Assembly (NCBI RefSeq): GCF_040712315.1
Contig: NC_134019.1
Span: forward strand, 34,505,873-34,569,872
Length of the DNA stretch: 64,000 bases
Direction of reading: 5' to 3'
DNA from: Castanea sativa
Lineage: Eukaryota; Streptophyta; Magnoliopsida; Fagales; Fagaceae
Shown here piece by piece: positions 35,046-47,778 of the stretch. The notes under the pieces are model-generated. The model did no database searches. It was not told the DNA's origin and saw only the letters and a program-made list of their open reading frames with translations. Made by a program: the position numbers and the translations under genes. Position 1 is the stretch's first letter, and the number at the start of each line of letters is the position of its first letter.

Positions 35046-35790
35046 AGACTTGTACATTCATGAATGGGATAGAACTTTATTTAAGTAGCTTATAGACTAA
35101 GATGTTAGAATACACTATGCATGAGTTATCCTTATTTTACTAAAGTAGCATTCACCTTGTAATTGTACGCTCTTACTTATGGGTGTGGTTCATCTTCAAG
35201 TTAAAACACTTATTGGTTAGTACTTTATTTTAGCAATTGACCCACACTACATGGTGTGACTACTTTTTTGATGCAATATTTGAAACTAATTGTATTATAT
35301 TACTCTTGAAAATCTATATTTGCTTTCTACAACTTATACATTAGGAGTTGTGATTTTAATTCATTGGTGTGGCTGCTGTTAATGCATTATTAGAAATGTT
35401 TTTTATAACATAGTTAATGTTTTTACTTTACAATTTTAATGTAGTATTGTTTTTATATTTGTGTAGATTTCTTATTGGTGGCTTTTAGGGGATTTACTTT
35501 TAGCATTACTTGAAGACATATGAGGACATCCTCCATTGGTTATAATTATATTATGCTACAATTTTTGTATTGTTGTAAAACATCTTGAGTTATTATATGT
35601 GTTGCAAACAATTATTGTATGGAAGGAGTTTGAATTAGATACTTGTTTTATTTTTTACTTGTGGAATGTATAGATCTTTTTTAATAAATGTGTTGTTGAA
35701 ATAAATTTATTATTCAAATGTGAGGTTTTAATAATGTAATGACAGGTTATAGGTTAATATCAAAGCCATGAAAAAATTAAAAACAGAAAA
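35046..35790. other. AT-rich noncoding stretch
   Basis: No gene or repeat recognised. Confidence 0.5.
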
Positions 35791-35794
35791 TAAG

Positions 35795-36330
35795 TTTTAG
35801 CGACGAATTTTTTCGTCACAAATATAGCAACAAAAAATTGTTTTAGTGACGACATATTTCATTGCTAAATGTAGTTAAATTTTGTATGAAATGGTTTTAG
35901 TGACAAAAGTTTTCGTCACTATATGTGCTTGGATTTTCTTAAAAATAGTTTTAGTGACGAACTTTTTCGTCACTATATGTACCCAAAAATAGTTTTAGTG
36001 ATGAAATTGTTTGTCACTAAATATTATTTAATAAACTAAAGTATTTTTAGTGACGAAATATTTTTGTCACTGTATAGTGTTTTTAGTGAGGAAAACATTT
36101 AGCGACGAAACCTTTTCGTCGCTAAAAGTTTTTTTTTTTTTTTTTAAACAATCAATCTTTTAGTGACAAAATTTTTCGTCACCAGGACTTTTAGCGACCA
36201 AGTTTCAGCGACGAAATGAGTTTCGTCGCTAATTAGTAGATTTTGTCGCTAAAGGTCCTTAGTGATGAAAAACTGGACTTTTAGTGACAAATTTTTTCGT
36301 CACTAAAAATACTTTTTGTTGTAAAGGGTT
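35795..36330. mobile_element. CACTA-like end with alternating subterminal repeats
   Basis: About 530 bp in which 'tttagtgacgaaa' and its inverse 'ttttcgtcactaaa' (with gcg variants) alternate roughly 20 times. Dense direct and inverted 12-14 bp repeats near an element end are typical of CACTA (En/Spm) transposons. The block ends 'actttttgttgtaaag', one or two changes from the expected complement of CACTACAACAAAAAGT. I could not find the other end or a transposase, so this may be one terminus or a non-autonomous copy. Confidence 0.55.
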
Positions 36331-36332
36331 AT

Positions 36333-37690
36333 TGTGCTGTCCATCTGTATAGATGTGTTGTTTAGTTAGTGCAATTTTTCTTTGCTACTTGCTTTGGCTT
36401 GTTTAGGTTTTGTAGTTATATTTGTAATTTGGTTGATGTGGCAGGGAGGTTCCCTATGCTAGTGTCTTCTCTTCTTTGGTTTGGGGTTTTCCTATGTACT
36501 TTGTTTTCAATAAATATAAGCTTAATTACCAAACAAATCAATAAATCTCTTAGGAATTATGAATATCAGTTAACCTAGTTTTTGGAAAACTGTGTCATAC
36601 TCAATTTGGACAACAAGGTGATCAATATGGTTGAGTTTTGATAGTCATGATATGAAATTTAGGTACTACCTTGTTATAATTTTAAGGGCTATTAATGGGT
36701 TTAAAAAGTTAAGCACAAAATTTGAAGTGTTGAACCAAGTATTTATCAATAGTTAAATCCTTATCTTGTTCTTATTGCCTTGTGTTCTCTTACATATAAT
36801 TTGAAGTGTTTATTTTCACCAAGTCATCTAATCTTGTATTAGGTTCTAGTTGATATTGTTTTGGGCTTTTGAAACGTATATTGTTTGTCGATTTGAAGTA
36901 AAATGGACTTTAAATAATGATTCATATCAAGATATTATATTATATATGTATAATTATAAAGAAGCTTTGCTAAATAGTGAACCTTTTATGTAAATGTTTT
37001 TTGTATACATAGACTATATGTAATCTTTGCCAACACATGGCTAAGACTTGGTCTTTGGATAAAATATTGTTTATTGTGGTATGATGCATTGTTATTGTTT
37101 GCTCTTCGAAACCATTGTTATTATTTGGTCTCCAGCGCTATTATTATATTTTACCTCTTTGAGGTTATTGTTTTTCATGGGATTCGCCTGCTGACTGTTA
37201 AGGATGTCTTAGTTGGTTGATATTTTATACACTACATATTGGTTATAGATATTAATTGACAAATTGAATGCGAAATTTTTTTTTACTGTTAAGTGTATTA
37301 TTATCTGTTATTATAAGTAGTTTACCCAATGATGAAGTGATGCTCTTGTAACTAAACTATGGCTTATTGAAATTGGGTAAATCTTTTAAGAGAGCATTTG
37401 TTTATTTAACAAGTTATATGTTTTTCACTACATAGTTAAATATTCAGATCCAAACAGTTTTATAGTTTCTACTGAATTGTTTTCACACTATTGATAAATA
37501 TTTGTAAAATTTAATACGCTGTCTATTATAATATGCATTTTCACTTGACAATATCATGTGATATAGTCTCTTGTTGGGCTAGTAGCTCACCCCCCCCCCC
37601 CCCCCCTTTTCACAATTTCAGATTAGTGCAATGGACTCTCTTAATGAAATAAATTGGTGATCGTTGGAGCTATGAACTGAAGACTGTATG
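36333..37690 (+). repeat. Dispersed repeat A, copy 2
   Basis: It shares 'gtccatctgtatagatgtgttgttta' with 60020-60045, continues through the same blocks as copy 3, and extends to the block ending 'gaactgaagactgt' seen in copy 1. The first 200 bp end in 'caataaatataagcttaattacc', followed in copy 3 by poly(A), which looks like a LINE 3' tail. A run of 18 C at about 37591-37608 is expanded relative to copy 1. Confidence 0.75.
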
Positions 37691-37777
37691 TGTTTCCCTA
37701 TGGCTTCATCTTGTGTGTGTATTGTATGGTTTGTATTGTAGTGTTGTTTTGTTGAATAAAATTTAGTCTCATTCATC

Positions 37778-37780
<3 letters not shown>

Positions 37781-37838
<58 letters not shown>
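37781..37838. repeat. (AT)29 microsatellite
   Basis: Uninterrupted AT repeat, directly visible. It generates a spurious poly-(Ile-Tyr) open frame. Confidence 0.95.
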
Positions 37839-37841
<3 letters not shown>

Positions 37842-39727
37842 TGAGATGAGAGATTGACAGCACTACTTCTTGTTTTGTAATGTGTTGAGAGAGAGAGACA
37901 GAACACATCACAACTAGAACAAGAAAGAAAAGAAATAACATGTGCATGAAAAATGCATGAACATGTGACGTGCAAAATAAGAGCATCATGGGAAAAACCC
38001 AATCCAACCTAATAGTACTCACAATTTTAATCGAGCACACAATCCTGAAATACATGAAACATAGTTATAATGCATAGAGAATGCAATGCATGAACATATA
38101 ACAACAAAAACACAAAGCCCAACCCAAAAATTTCAAGAAAAAAACTCAAAAACCCCAAATTTTTTGAAAAACCCCAAAACCTAGGTCTAAAATGCATGAA
38201 TGCATGTAGAAAGCAAAATTAAGAAGACTTAACAAGTGATTTGAACTTGGATAGGGCCGAAAACTTGATGGGTAAAGGGATTTTAGAGAGATCGGGTCGA
38301 GAGAGAAGAGTTTTCTGTTGAAGAGAGGAGTGAAAAATGAAGTCTGAATCGCGTTTGACCTTTATATAGAAATCTCAGCTCGATGGATCGAAGATTCTAT
38401 CGAGATCTATCGAGCATTAAATCTCGACAGAAATGAATTTGTTGAGGTGCTGTCAAGGATTTGTTGACGGCAAAACACTTTGATGGATCGAGAATCTGTT
38501 GAGAATCTATCGGTCACACAGAATGCTTAGAAAATTTGGCTAGATGGATGAAGAAGCTATCAAGATGATGTCGAGATTCCGTTAAGAAGTAACCCAGAAA
38601 TCTCGATGGATTGAAAATCTGTTGAGATTCTATTGAGGCTGAAGAAAGAAAGCTCGATGGAACTGGAATCTGTCGAGGAACTATTGAGAAGTTGTCGAGC
38701 TTGAAGAGAATGAGTTTTTCAAGGAGGAAAAACACATAATGATGAATGCAACAAGCAAGCTACTCAAATAAAGATCCAAGTAACATATTAAGCTCTCAAA
38801 ACATCTCTCAACATATAAGCAAAGCATTCATAGATCCAACAATACACACACACACACACACGCTAAACAAGTCTAACTAATTTTATATTTAAAAAACAAG
38901 TTAAAACAGTTTAGTGAGCATATATTAACACATGTATTCCTTGTGATGGCCAAATCACATTGTACCTGCACATGTATCAAAAGTAGCAAAGAATTTTTGC
39001 GTGTTGTGTGTGAAAACAAAACAAGTATACATAAGTTTTTCACAATGTGATGATTTGAGCTATAAGAGAATAAAAAACACTCACACACAATCATAACTGC
39101 TTGAGGGGGACTATCAACTTCGAGATACATCATATAACTCCCACATCTCCCAGAAACACGCTTGCAACCATATTTAAAATTATTTTTGCTTTTATATTCT
39201 TTGCATATTTTCTTTTTGAACATATCATGCATGGGCATATATAGAGAGAGAAGAAATACCCAATTATGTATGCCAAAACATCAAAAATTTGCTATATCGA
39301 AGTACACAGATGTTATACATGATTGGTGGGCTTTAATGGTGAGATGATTATTTTCTAGGATTTTCTAGTCCTTCCTGTCAAAAAGAGTGATATGAGTATT
39401 AGGTGTAAAAAAGACAAGCTTAATCGTAATCATCATAAACACGAGCCATGAAGCTCACTTGCTTAGTTGTGAATTAAAGTGCTCATTTAAGCTACAAGAG
39501 ATACAAAGTTTAGAAAATTTTGTTTCAATGGCCATCCAAGGTACACAAGTACCAATATACACATACACACTCCGTTTTTTTTTTTTGATTTTTGATTTTA
39601 TTTTTATTTTTATTTTTATGAAAAAAAAAAAACAAAACTGAAAACAAAAAAACAAAAACATGTTAAACACACAAAGCATAAAACTTGACTAACTCAAAAC
39701 AAAAAACAAAACACACAAGTAATGCAA

Positions 39728-39732
<5 letters not shown>

Positions 39733-39782
<50 letters not shown>
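39733..39782. repeat. (AG)25 microsatellite
   Basis: Uninterrupted AG repeat just downstream of the gag stop on the minus strand. Confidence 0.95.
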
Positions 39783-39786
<4 letters not shown>

Positions 39787-39794
39787 TTACTTAA

Positions 39795-41535
39795 TCACTT
39801 GGAGCCTTTTTCCTTCCAAACTTTGGATTTGGAGGAAGATCCTTTCCTAGAATTGAACTTTTGTTTCGGAGGTGAGAGGAAAGAATTGAAACCATTCAAG
39901 TTCGAAAGGAATACGAGGGCCTTGAGAATATCTTTAAGAGGACCCAAAGATGGTGGAAATTGACCTTGACCACCAGATGATAACACGTTGTTGCTTTTTT
40001 GCATGGCTAACCACTTATAGCAATTTGGACGAGTGTGTCCCAAAACTCCACAGTGATGACAAAAATGCGGCTTCTTTGGTTGAGACTTTTTATTATTGTT
40101 CTTCTTATTCCTAGGGTTTCTAGTCTCTTTCTTTTCAACCTTAGGGGGTACTCCTAGAATAGATTTACCCTTGTCTAAGTTCTCACTAGCTATATCAGTT
40201 TTAGACTCGTTGTTCTTGGAACAATTCTGCTTCAAGCTTCTTGGTTCTTTCAACCAAGAAATTGTTCTCAAAACATAGTGCTCCAATGACTTGGTTGGCT
40301 TCATCAACCTTGGTAGAGAGCTCCTCTCGTTCTAGCTCCACTTCACTAAGCTTCTTAGTGGACAACCTATACAATATCTCATGCTTTTCAGACACCTTGT
40401 ATAACTTTGCATAGGCTGTATGGATGTCATTCTGATCATCCATCTGCTCAAACTTGGATTCCACAATGTCCTCTTCTGCATCCACTTCTTCTATGATCCC
40501 CTCAGTAGGACCCACTGTGGCAGTGAAAGTATTCAAGATTCCCTCATCATCACTGTCATCTGACTCGGTCTCAGGCTCGGTATCACTCAGAGTAGCAACA
40601 AGAGCCTTGCTTTTCCTAATCGACTTGAGATATGTTGGACATTCTTTTTTCATGTGTCCAAGACTTTGACATCTGAAGCACTTTGGTTCGGAGGGAATAG
40701 TATATTGATCGTCATCCCTAGCATCTTTCTTCCCTCTATCTTGACTTTTGAATTGAGAAGAACTAGATTGTTTACAGTCCTTGTCAAAACTTTTCACATT
40801 TGCATTCTTCATGAACTTTTTGAACTACCTAGTGATGTTGGACTTCATCTTGGAATCTTCATCATCTGAAGACTCATCAGTCTCATTGCTTTTGGCCTTC
40901 AATGCCATGCTCTTACTTCTGGTTCCTTTCTCAAGTCTAGTCAAACCTAATTAATAGGTTTGCAGGTTTCCAATCAGCTCCATCAAAGGAATGGTGTCAA
41001 TGTCCTTTCACTCTTCAATAGCCATTATCTTGGCATGAAACCTCTCAGGTAGAGACCTTAGCACCTTTCTTACAACCTTGGGTTCGGTAATGGTTTCTCC
41101 AAGATTAAAGGCTGAGTTAACTATATCTTTGATTTTGGCATAGAACTCATCGAATGATTCATCCTCCTCCATTTTTATCTCCTCAAAGCTAGTCGTGAGC
41201 CTTTGGAGTTTTGAATCCTTGATAGCCTTAGTCCCTTCATAGGTTGTCTGGAGGATGGTTCATGCTTCCTTTTCAGTTTCAGTCGAGGATATTTTCTTAA
41301 ACTCCTTATTCGTGACTGCACTAAATATGGTGTTCAATGTTCTGCTGTTGAATTTTGCTGCTTTGATCTTTGCATCGTCCCATTTTGCTTCCTTTGGCTT
41401 AGTCTAGCCAATCTCCACAACTTGCCACACTTTCTCATCTAAAGACTGCAAGAATGCTCTTAGGCGTACTTTCTAGTATGCATAGTTAGTGCCATCAAAT
41501 AAAGGAGGTATAATAAGAGACTGTCCTCTATCCAT
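39795..41535 (-). pseudogene. Copia gag with two zinc knuckles
   Basis: Gag forms the virus-like particle of LTR retrotransposons. The ATG is at 41533-41535 and is followed by MDRGQSLIIPPLFDGTNYAY, a gag start shared with the 54495 copy. The UBN2-type middle includes FDEFYAKIKDIVNSAFNLGE. A first zinc knuckle, CFRCQSLGHMKKEC, lies at about 40680-40640, then an acidic Asp/Glu/Ser stretch and a Glu/Leu-rich coil. After a frameshift near 40250 the frame continues to a second zinc knuckle, CHHCGVLGHTRPNC, at about 40055-40015. Several stops (for example TGG to TAG within the first 25 codons) inactivate it. Confidence 0.88.
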
Positions 41536-41589
41536 GAAAAATAGGGGTCAATGGATTACATAGCAAAGATTAAAACCTAATCAGAGTGT

Positions 41590-41605
41590 GCTCACTCTGA
41601 TTCCA
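41590..41605 (-). other. Primer-binding site of gag-only copy 2
   Basis: On the minus strand TGGAATCAGAGTGAG follows the LTR end by 2 nt; one change from the usual initiator-tRNA-Met-complementary TGGTATCAGAG. Confidence 0.7.
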
Positions 41606-41607
41606 TT

Positions 41608-42283
41608 TGTTGGGTCAAAATGAATTGACCCTTTGCAAATTAATTAATTATCCAAGTTAATTAATTAGTCAAATTACATGCAATAGAGTAGTAGCACAAA
41701 TAAATCACCAAATAACTAAATGCAGTGGAAAATAGATTTGACACAGGTGATTTGTTTATGAATGGGGAAAACCACTGAGGCAAAACCCCACCGGGTAAAT
41801 TTAAGATCACCACTCTCGAGAATCCACTATTATCAATCACAAGCGGTTACAAGTATAAGGAATCTTATCAAACCCTATGGTCTATCCCGAAATACCAATC
41901 TCTTCGTTCAATGCACAAATCCTAGTACATGACTAACCAATGATGCACTGATCCCAGTATGTGACTAACTCCTTTGAATAAATCCTAGTACGTGACTAAC
42001 TCCTTTGCACGAATCCTAGTATATGACTCACTCACCAACTTGAGAAAAATTGTTGGCTGCAAAGTTCTTCAGTTCATCAACAATGAAGATTAGGATGCTC
42101 CTTTGTCACAAAACCCTTGGTGTGTGGTAGCTTTTGCAGAGAGAATGATGGACGAGGTCACAATATGCTTATATTCTGTTTGCATCACCTTTTCATACTC
42201 TGTGCATAATGCGACGGCCTTTAAAATAAGCCTTATATATGTCTAGGGTTATGAGAAAAAAACCCTATACAAATACATTGTTA
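41608..42283 (-). repeat. 5' LTR of gag-only copy 2
   Basis: About 676 bp from TGTTGGGTCAAAATG to ...caaataca on the plus strand. The first 640 bp resemble 34022-34675 (same 'ggttacaagtaaa', 'gcgactaacc'-like and 'tgtctagggttatgag' blocks). The outer end is uncertain because no second LTR is present. Confidence 0.6.
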
Positions 42284-42864
42284 AGAGGAACAAATATCAT
42301 ATGATAATTAGAGTTGTATACAAAATTTTCCACCTCCTAAAGAATATCTCAATTCAATAAAATGTCTATCTGCTCGAATAGAATTGCACTTTAGATGGAT
42401 TCACTCCAGCGCATCTGCTAAGTAATGGTTAGAGATGGTTATAGTTGACCAACTATGGAAGTTGAATAATTGTTATAATTTCTATGTCGTTTTGATCGTT
42501 ATAAACTCAATTGCATTTTTGAATTAAATTCATGTTCATCCAACAATCCGAATGGATGTTGAAGTGTTTTAAGAAATTATAATATTTGCCTTAAGTGAAT
42601 GTTTGATTCCAAAATGAGGTATCTATGCATAATTACTGTATCAATCATGCGAGTGCAATATTTGTTAAAGAGTACTCAATTTATGTTTGAATGGAAAAGT
42701 AGAATCAATTTCCGTACCTTTCACTTCCCAAAAGTAAATGAAGTTACTCTTTTGTACCTTTCACTCCCGAAAATTCAACAAAATTACTCTCTTTTGGAGA
42801 GTTTATTGTGATCATGGGCATTAGGATTAGACACACGTTGGAGTAAAATTATTAGATTGTAAAA
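42284..42864. other. Noncoding stretch
   Basis: Nothing recognised. A short direct repeat, 'gtacctttcact', occurs at about 42713 and 42755. Confidence 0.4.
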
Positions 42865-43065
42865 AATTCACGAGCTATCAAGGAAGCTCTTGGAATAATG
42901 CCACTTATGGACTCAAAGGGAATTATCGAGCTGACATGGCTTTATGCTGAATTTGAAGGCGAGCATCTGTCAAACTTGCCCAATGTGAATAATTATGTTC
43001 ATGCTCTACTTGAAAGATATGGATCGGCATGCATGCCTTTGTTTGGGAGGTATATTCCTTGTTGA
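42865..43065 (+). pseudogene. Unidentified coding-like fragment
   Basis: A continuous frame of about 66 codons with ordinary amino-acid composition, containing IMPLMDSKGIIELTWLYAEF, HALLERYG and a stop. A GT at 43050 and a pyrimidine-rich AG at 43121-43122 could bound a 73-bp intron, but the frames do not join cleanly. Open sequence with 'IIEALSLDTFQLDK' follows at about 43190-43230. I do not recognise the family. It may be a gene scrap or chance. Confidence 0.22.
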
Positions 43066-43445
43066 TTTTCATCCTTTCTTCTTGTGGAATGACATTTTGC
43101 TTATGTGCAATCTCCTCTCCAGGTAGTTTTGGGCTTATTAGCACTTAAACATAGAAATTCCAGAGTTGATTGAAGGATGAAGACACAAATTATTGAGGCT
43201 TTGTCATTGGATACTTTCCAATTGGATAAACATTCGAGTTATCCATCACTGGAACAGCTACTTGAAAGCTGGTTGATTAACTCTCCTTAGAGATTTGGCT
43301 GATCACTTTTGAGGATCAAATTTGTTGTAGAGATTTTGGAGAAATGATTTTGGCAACAATCGCAATAGATTTATTATGATCATCAAAAACTTTATTTTTC
43401 CTTGCATTAATAGCAAGAGTAAAAGATATGAAAATAACTTCAACC

Positions 43446-43759
43446 ACAATTGTCAATATCGTACGATATGAAATACATATCGTATTGTGTGTAAAAAGTT
43501 TTGTATTGTAAAGGCGTATCAGAAGTGCTCATGAATCGTAACGATACAGTGTGCTTATCATATGAATTGTATCATATTGTAAAATTGTACATATCATATG
43601 ATACATGGACATGTGCTTTAAAATAAGGTTTTTTTTTTTGTTTGTTAAAATTTGTACTTATATTTGAATCTTACTTATTGTTAAACTTGTTTTTGTCACA
43701 AGCTTATTAGTTTACTTAATTTAGCCTAATAATATAGTATGCCCATAAGGTTCCTTTTT

Positions 43760-43799
<40 letters not shown>

Positions 43800-44395
43800 C
43801 AACAAAATTTGGACTACATACTTACACTTCACTTTTATATTTACAAATTTCTTTTATATACTATGAATAAGGTATTCACTGAAAATATTTTTTTTTTGTT
43901 TTGTTATTATTGTTATAAGTGTAAAAAAAAAAAAAACTATAATGCCCAGAAGAAATATATTTTTTTAAATTATTAAAATAAAAGAATAAGAAGAGATAGT
44001 AAATATTGATGATATTGAAGAAAATTTTAAAGAAGAGATAAGTTTGTGAAATGATGAATATGATGATAATATTCACTTAGATGAAGTTGATTAGGAAAGA
44101 TGATGAATATAATAAAAAGAAATTATTTATTTGGGTCATTTGTAATGTATTATAACTTTTAGGTTTAATTAATTTGAATGTTTATGTTATAAACATATGT
44201 TAATTTGATTTTATTTAGTTAGCTTGTTAAATATTATTATATAAGTGATAGATAAATTAATCATTAGTTGAATATATTCAAAATTTATAAAGAATATACC
44301 TTTTCTATACATATATCTCTAATTTTTTTTTAATTTAATCAAGTGTTTGTGAATCTTACAATACACGATACGATATGAGACACGATATAGAAAAA
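43446..44395. mobile_element. Possible TIR element, about 950 bp
   Basis: A motif cluster 'atatcgtacgatatg ... catatcgtattgtgt' (43449-43486) is matched in inverted orientation by 'acaatacacgatacgatatgagacacgatat' in two parts (44358-44391). The arms are imperfect. The interior is AT-rich with a (TC)15 microsatellite near 43764-43793 and no transposase. No clear target-site duplication was found. Confidence 0.35.
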
Positions 44396-44989
44396 TAAAA
44401 AATTGAATCACGATACAATTCACGTTTTGAAAAATATAATTGCAAGTATTAACTATTAAGTACGGATAATCATTTTCCTCAACAACAAAAAAAGTACAAA
44501 TAATCAATGAAAAGATGTTCACCACTAGATTTAGGACAAAGAATAGAAGGGCATAAAACATCAAGTGCTTTGCTATGGTTAGCTATAATTTCATTGCAAT
44601 TGGCTATAATCCTAACTATGTGATGCCAAGGGTTATTGGCAATCCAAATAAGAGGCATTGGAATATATTACATTAACCCAAATCTTTAGTCAAGTTATTC
44701 CGAGTCTTCTAATTTGTACATGAGTCGCATTTGAGGTCGGGTAGAAACTTTTTTTTTTTAATGCAGGTCGGGTAGAAACTTCATTTGAAGTTGAGTATAT
44801 TTCTCACCTATTATGAATTCTTTTCTCACCATTGGTACCAGAGCTCCTTTTTAGTTTTTATACCTAAAGTGACAATCACAAGGTGACTGTCCTTACTGTT
44901 GACTAAAATCTAAAAAATGAAGAGTAAAATGAATGAATTTGTAAGGAATTTTGTTATGACCAATGGTACCTTTTTGAGAACCAAGTTAA
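44396..44989. other. Noncoding stretch before the Copia element
   Basis: Nothing recognised apart from a small direct repeat of 'ggtcgggtagaaact' near 44737 and 44766. Confidence 0.4.
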
Positions 44990-46398
44990 TGTTAGGATGT
45001 GTGCCCTTAAATCCTATTATATGATACTATGTATGGCATTATGTATGACTTAATGTTATGATTAATAAAGTTGTTTTATTATTATTTAAAATAATGGTAA
45101 CATGAATATTTGAACATTATCATATAATCCATGAGATGTATAGTATGTAATTTATGTGAAAAGTCACTGAAAATATAAATCACAAGTTCTTTGTAAACTT
45201 AGAATTATAGTTCATAGTCAGTGATGAAATTGGCCATTTCATCTGCGAAGACTATAACATATCAACTAAGATGATTTGTCTTGATTATGGAAATTGAGAC
45301 TTCTAGTTGGTATGTTGATATGTTTTAAGAGTTAAGACATATTGAACTGGACTGCTGTGAGATTTATTATTCTCCTAACGACTGTCAAATAAATAATAAA
45401 TCTCACGACTTCTATTTGCATGAATCCTTAATCTAGAGAGAATAATGGACCTGATCATGAGGTGTAGGTTGCTCTGATATATTAGGAGTGAGAACTAAAG
45501 TTATGATAAAAAACTTAGTATGTTGGACAGCCACATTTAGTGTTGATGGAACATATATTCTTAAGATGAAATTCATAATCTCTTAATGGAGATATAAAAT
45601 ATTCTCTTGAGATAAGTTTAATGGGTTTGGTTATTCAAAGTGTTAGGCCTAACCAATTTAGTAAAGAGATACTAAAGTATATATTTATGAAATTGAATTT
45701 CATAAATATATGATGAATAACTTAAGGAATTAAACTGGGTACTCAAGGATTAAGATGTAGTAATCTTCAAAATGGCAGTCTACATTCATGACTTTGTATT
45801 ACTACAAATATTTTATGAAGGGGTTGCATGTATAATAAAGTCTTGAGATATAATTTATTAATAAGGCCTAGAGTGCAATTATATTTATATAGTGGTATTA
45901 AATATAATTAATGGTAACTTTGGACTTATCAAGAGTTGGCAGAAAAGCTCAAGGCCCATTGGAGCTACTGTCTTATTGGTCCCTTTTGGTCCCACTCTAA
46001 GCCACACACTAAAGCCCAATTGGAAATACCCAATAGGCCAACCCAATTAGATAATCAGTTAAATATAAAGGGAGAAACATACATAATTTTAAAGATGTGA
46101 GAGAGACATCATTGTGCAATGGTATGTATGTGTGAGTGAAGCTACTCGATTATTCTCCCTTGGAAACTGATTGAGGGACCACACTTCTTGGGCGTAAAGT
46201 AGAATTGAAGTGAAGATTAAAAGTGTTCCCAAGTACTTATAGTCTTTTGTTTTGAATTTCATCATACCAAAGTACGCTATCTTGTTCTTAAATTCTGAAA
46301 TTTACATAGTGCATGTTATCAATCATGAATGAAATAGATCCATGTTTGTTGCTTTTGTTGTGTGTTTTGTATGAAATACAAAACCAGATTTTTCAACA
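44990..46398 (+). repeat. 5' LTR of the second Copia family (1409 bp)
   Basis: It runs from TGTTAGG to TTCAACA and is followed by the primer-binding site. A TATA-like 'aatataaag' is at 46062-46070. It aligns with 51954-52855 and, further in, with 61078-62005. Confidence 0.85.
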
Positions 46399-46400
46399 AT

Positions 46401-46416
46401 TGGTATTAGAGCCAAG
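46401..46416 (+). other. Primer-binding site
   Basis: TGGTATTAGAGCCAAG, 2 nt after the LTR end, resembling the complement of initiator tRNA-Met. Confidence 0.75.
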
Positions 46417-47778
46417 TTTTTCAATATCATGTTTGTATAACATGTGATTAAGTTTTAGAATTTTAAGAAAACCGTTATCTTGGTGTTTTAATTTTCCGCA
46501 GTAAAATTTTCTGCATAATTGTGTAGACATGGTTTGATAATCATGGTTTTATGAATTTATGTATTTCTTTTATCAAGATTTGTGAAACTCAAGTTACTGT
46601 GCAAGATAATTAGACAGTGTCTTTAAGTTTCATGGACTGAATCTATTGAGCAAACGCTATAATAGATTGCACAGTTTGCTTTCTATATTATTAGAGTTGG
46701 AATTCATATGCCATGATTTATATATATGATATATAGATTGAAGTTTCTGAACAAATCATCTAGAAGTTTATGGCCAAGGATATATATTTTGGATATAGTT
46801 ATTGAAATAATTGTCATGTGTGTGAATTTTGTTATTGCACCGCTTGGATGTTTTGCATCACTTGGATATAATAAGACAATTTAACGTTAATGCTTGATGG
46901 CCATCTCATAAGCATGTGTTAATTGCCTTTGATATATTAAATCCGTATATTGAGGGGTTTAAGAGAGGATAGGAGAGGTTTAAAACATGTTTTCCATGAA
47001 AAACACTTTAAAAAGCTGTTTTTGGGCGTTTCGCGATTGGCGAGTGAGTCACGAAAGCTTCTGGATGAACTCGCGATTAGGGTTTCACAACTGGGCGAGT
47101 CGCCAAAATGAGTAGCCAAAACTCGCTACTCGTGAGAGTAGCCAGAATGAGTAGCCAAAAAAATTTTGACACCTGTTTTTCAACACAAAACATGTTTAAA
47201 CAATGAAAAACCTTTAATTTAAAATATCTAATGAGAGAGAGATACAAGGGTTGCATCTCACGGTCTCCATTGTCTGTTCATAGTAGTATGAAATATATAC
47301 TTTGTCTTTGCTTCGAGCTTAGCATTCCATGCGAAGAGTATTTATTTCATAGTGCTACAAGATTGGACTAGTTGATTTATAGTGGTTTGATCAAACACCT
47401 TGTCTTAGTCTTGAGTTTTGCATTTCATGCGGAGGGTATTTTGTATCATGGTACTACAAAATAAACCTGTTAAGGGAGATGAAATGTGGTTACACATGAT
47501 TCTAGACAATGGTATATACTAGCCTAAGTATTATAGTATCCTCTATGCTGAGTTCTTACTATTATTACTTAGAGGCTAAATGTAAAACGACATATTATTA
47601 GTATTTGATAAGAGTTATCATGATAGCACTAATAATGAGAATAGTTCTCAATCAATCATAGTATTTAATATTCACTCTATGCTGAGGGATATTGAATATG
47701 AGATTGGGTTGTCGTTGCATATTTTATATTATGGTTTTATTAAGGTTTCGTACTATATGTTTATATGCTAAATTGATA
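46417..47778 (+). other. Leader region of the Copia element, noncoding
   Basis: No coding sequence. At 47030-47165 it has a cluster of 'cgcgattggcgagt' and 'gcgagtcgcca' motifs, also seen in the foreign segment at 51090-51250. Confidence 0.6.

Larger units (their letters stand above)
37840..42283 (-). mobile_element. Gag-only Copia element, copy 2 (minus strand, 3' end lost)
   Basis: Minus-strand order: 5' LTR (42283-41608), primer-binding site, gag (41535-39795), then about 1.9 kb noncoding that matches the 3' internal region of the element at 52977-59411 (for example 39110-39180 against 56990-57050). No integrase, RT or RNase H is present. No 3' LTR was found; the left limit near 37840 is approximate. 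The LTR differs in length and ends from the other two elements, so it is a related but distinct subfamily. Confidence 0.7.

Noticed and set aside
37618..38055. 145-codon minus-strand open frame with poly-(Ile-Tyr)
   Set aside because: It depends on the (AT)29 microsatellite.
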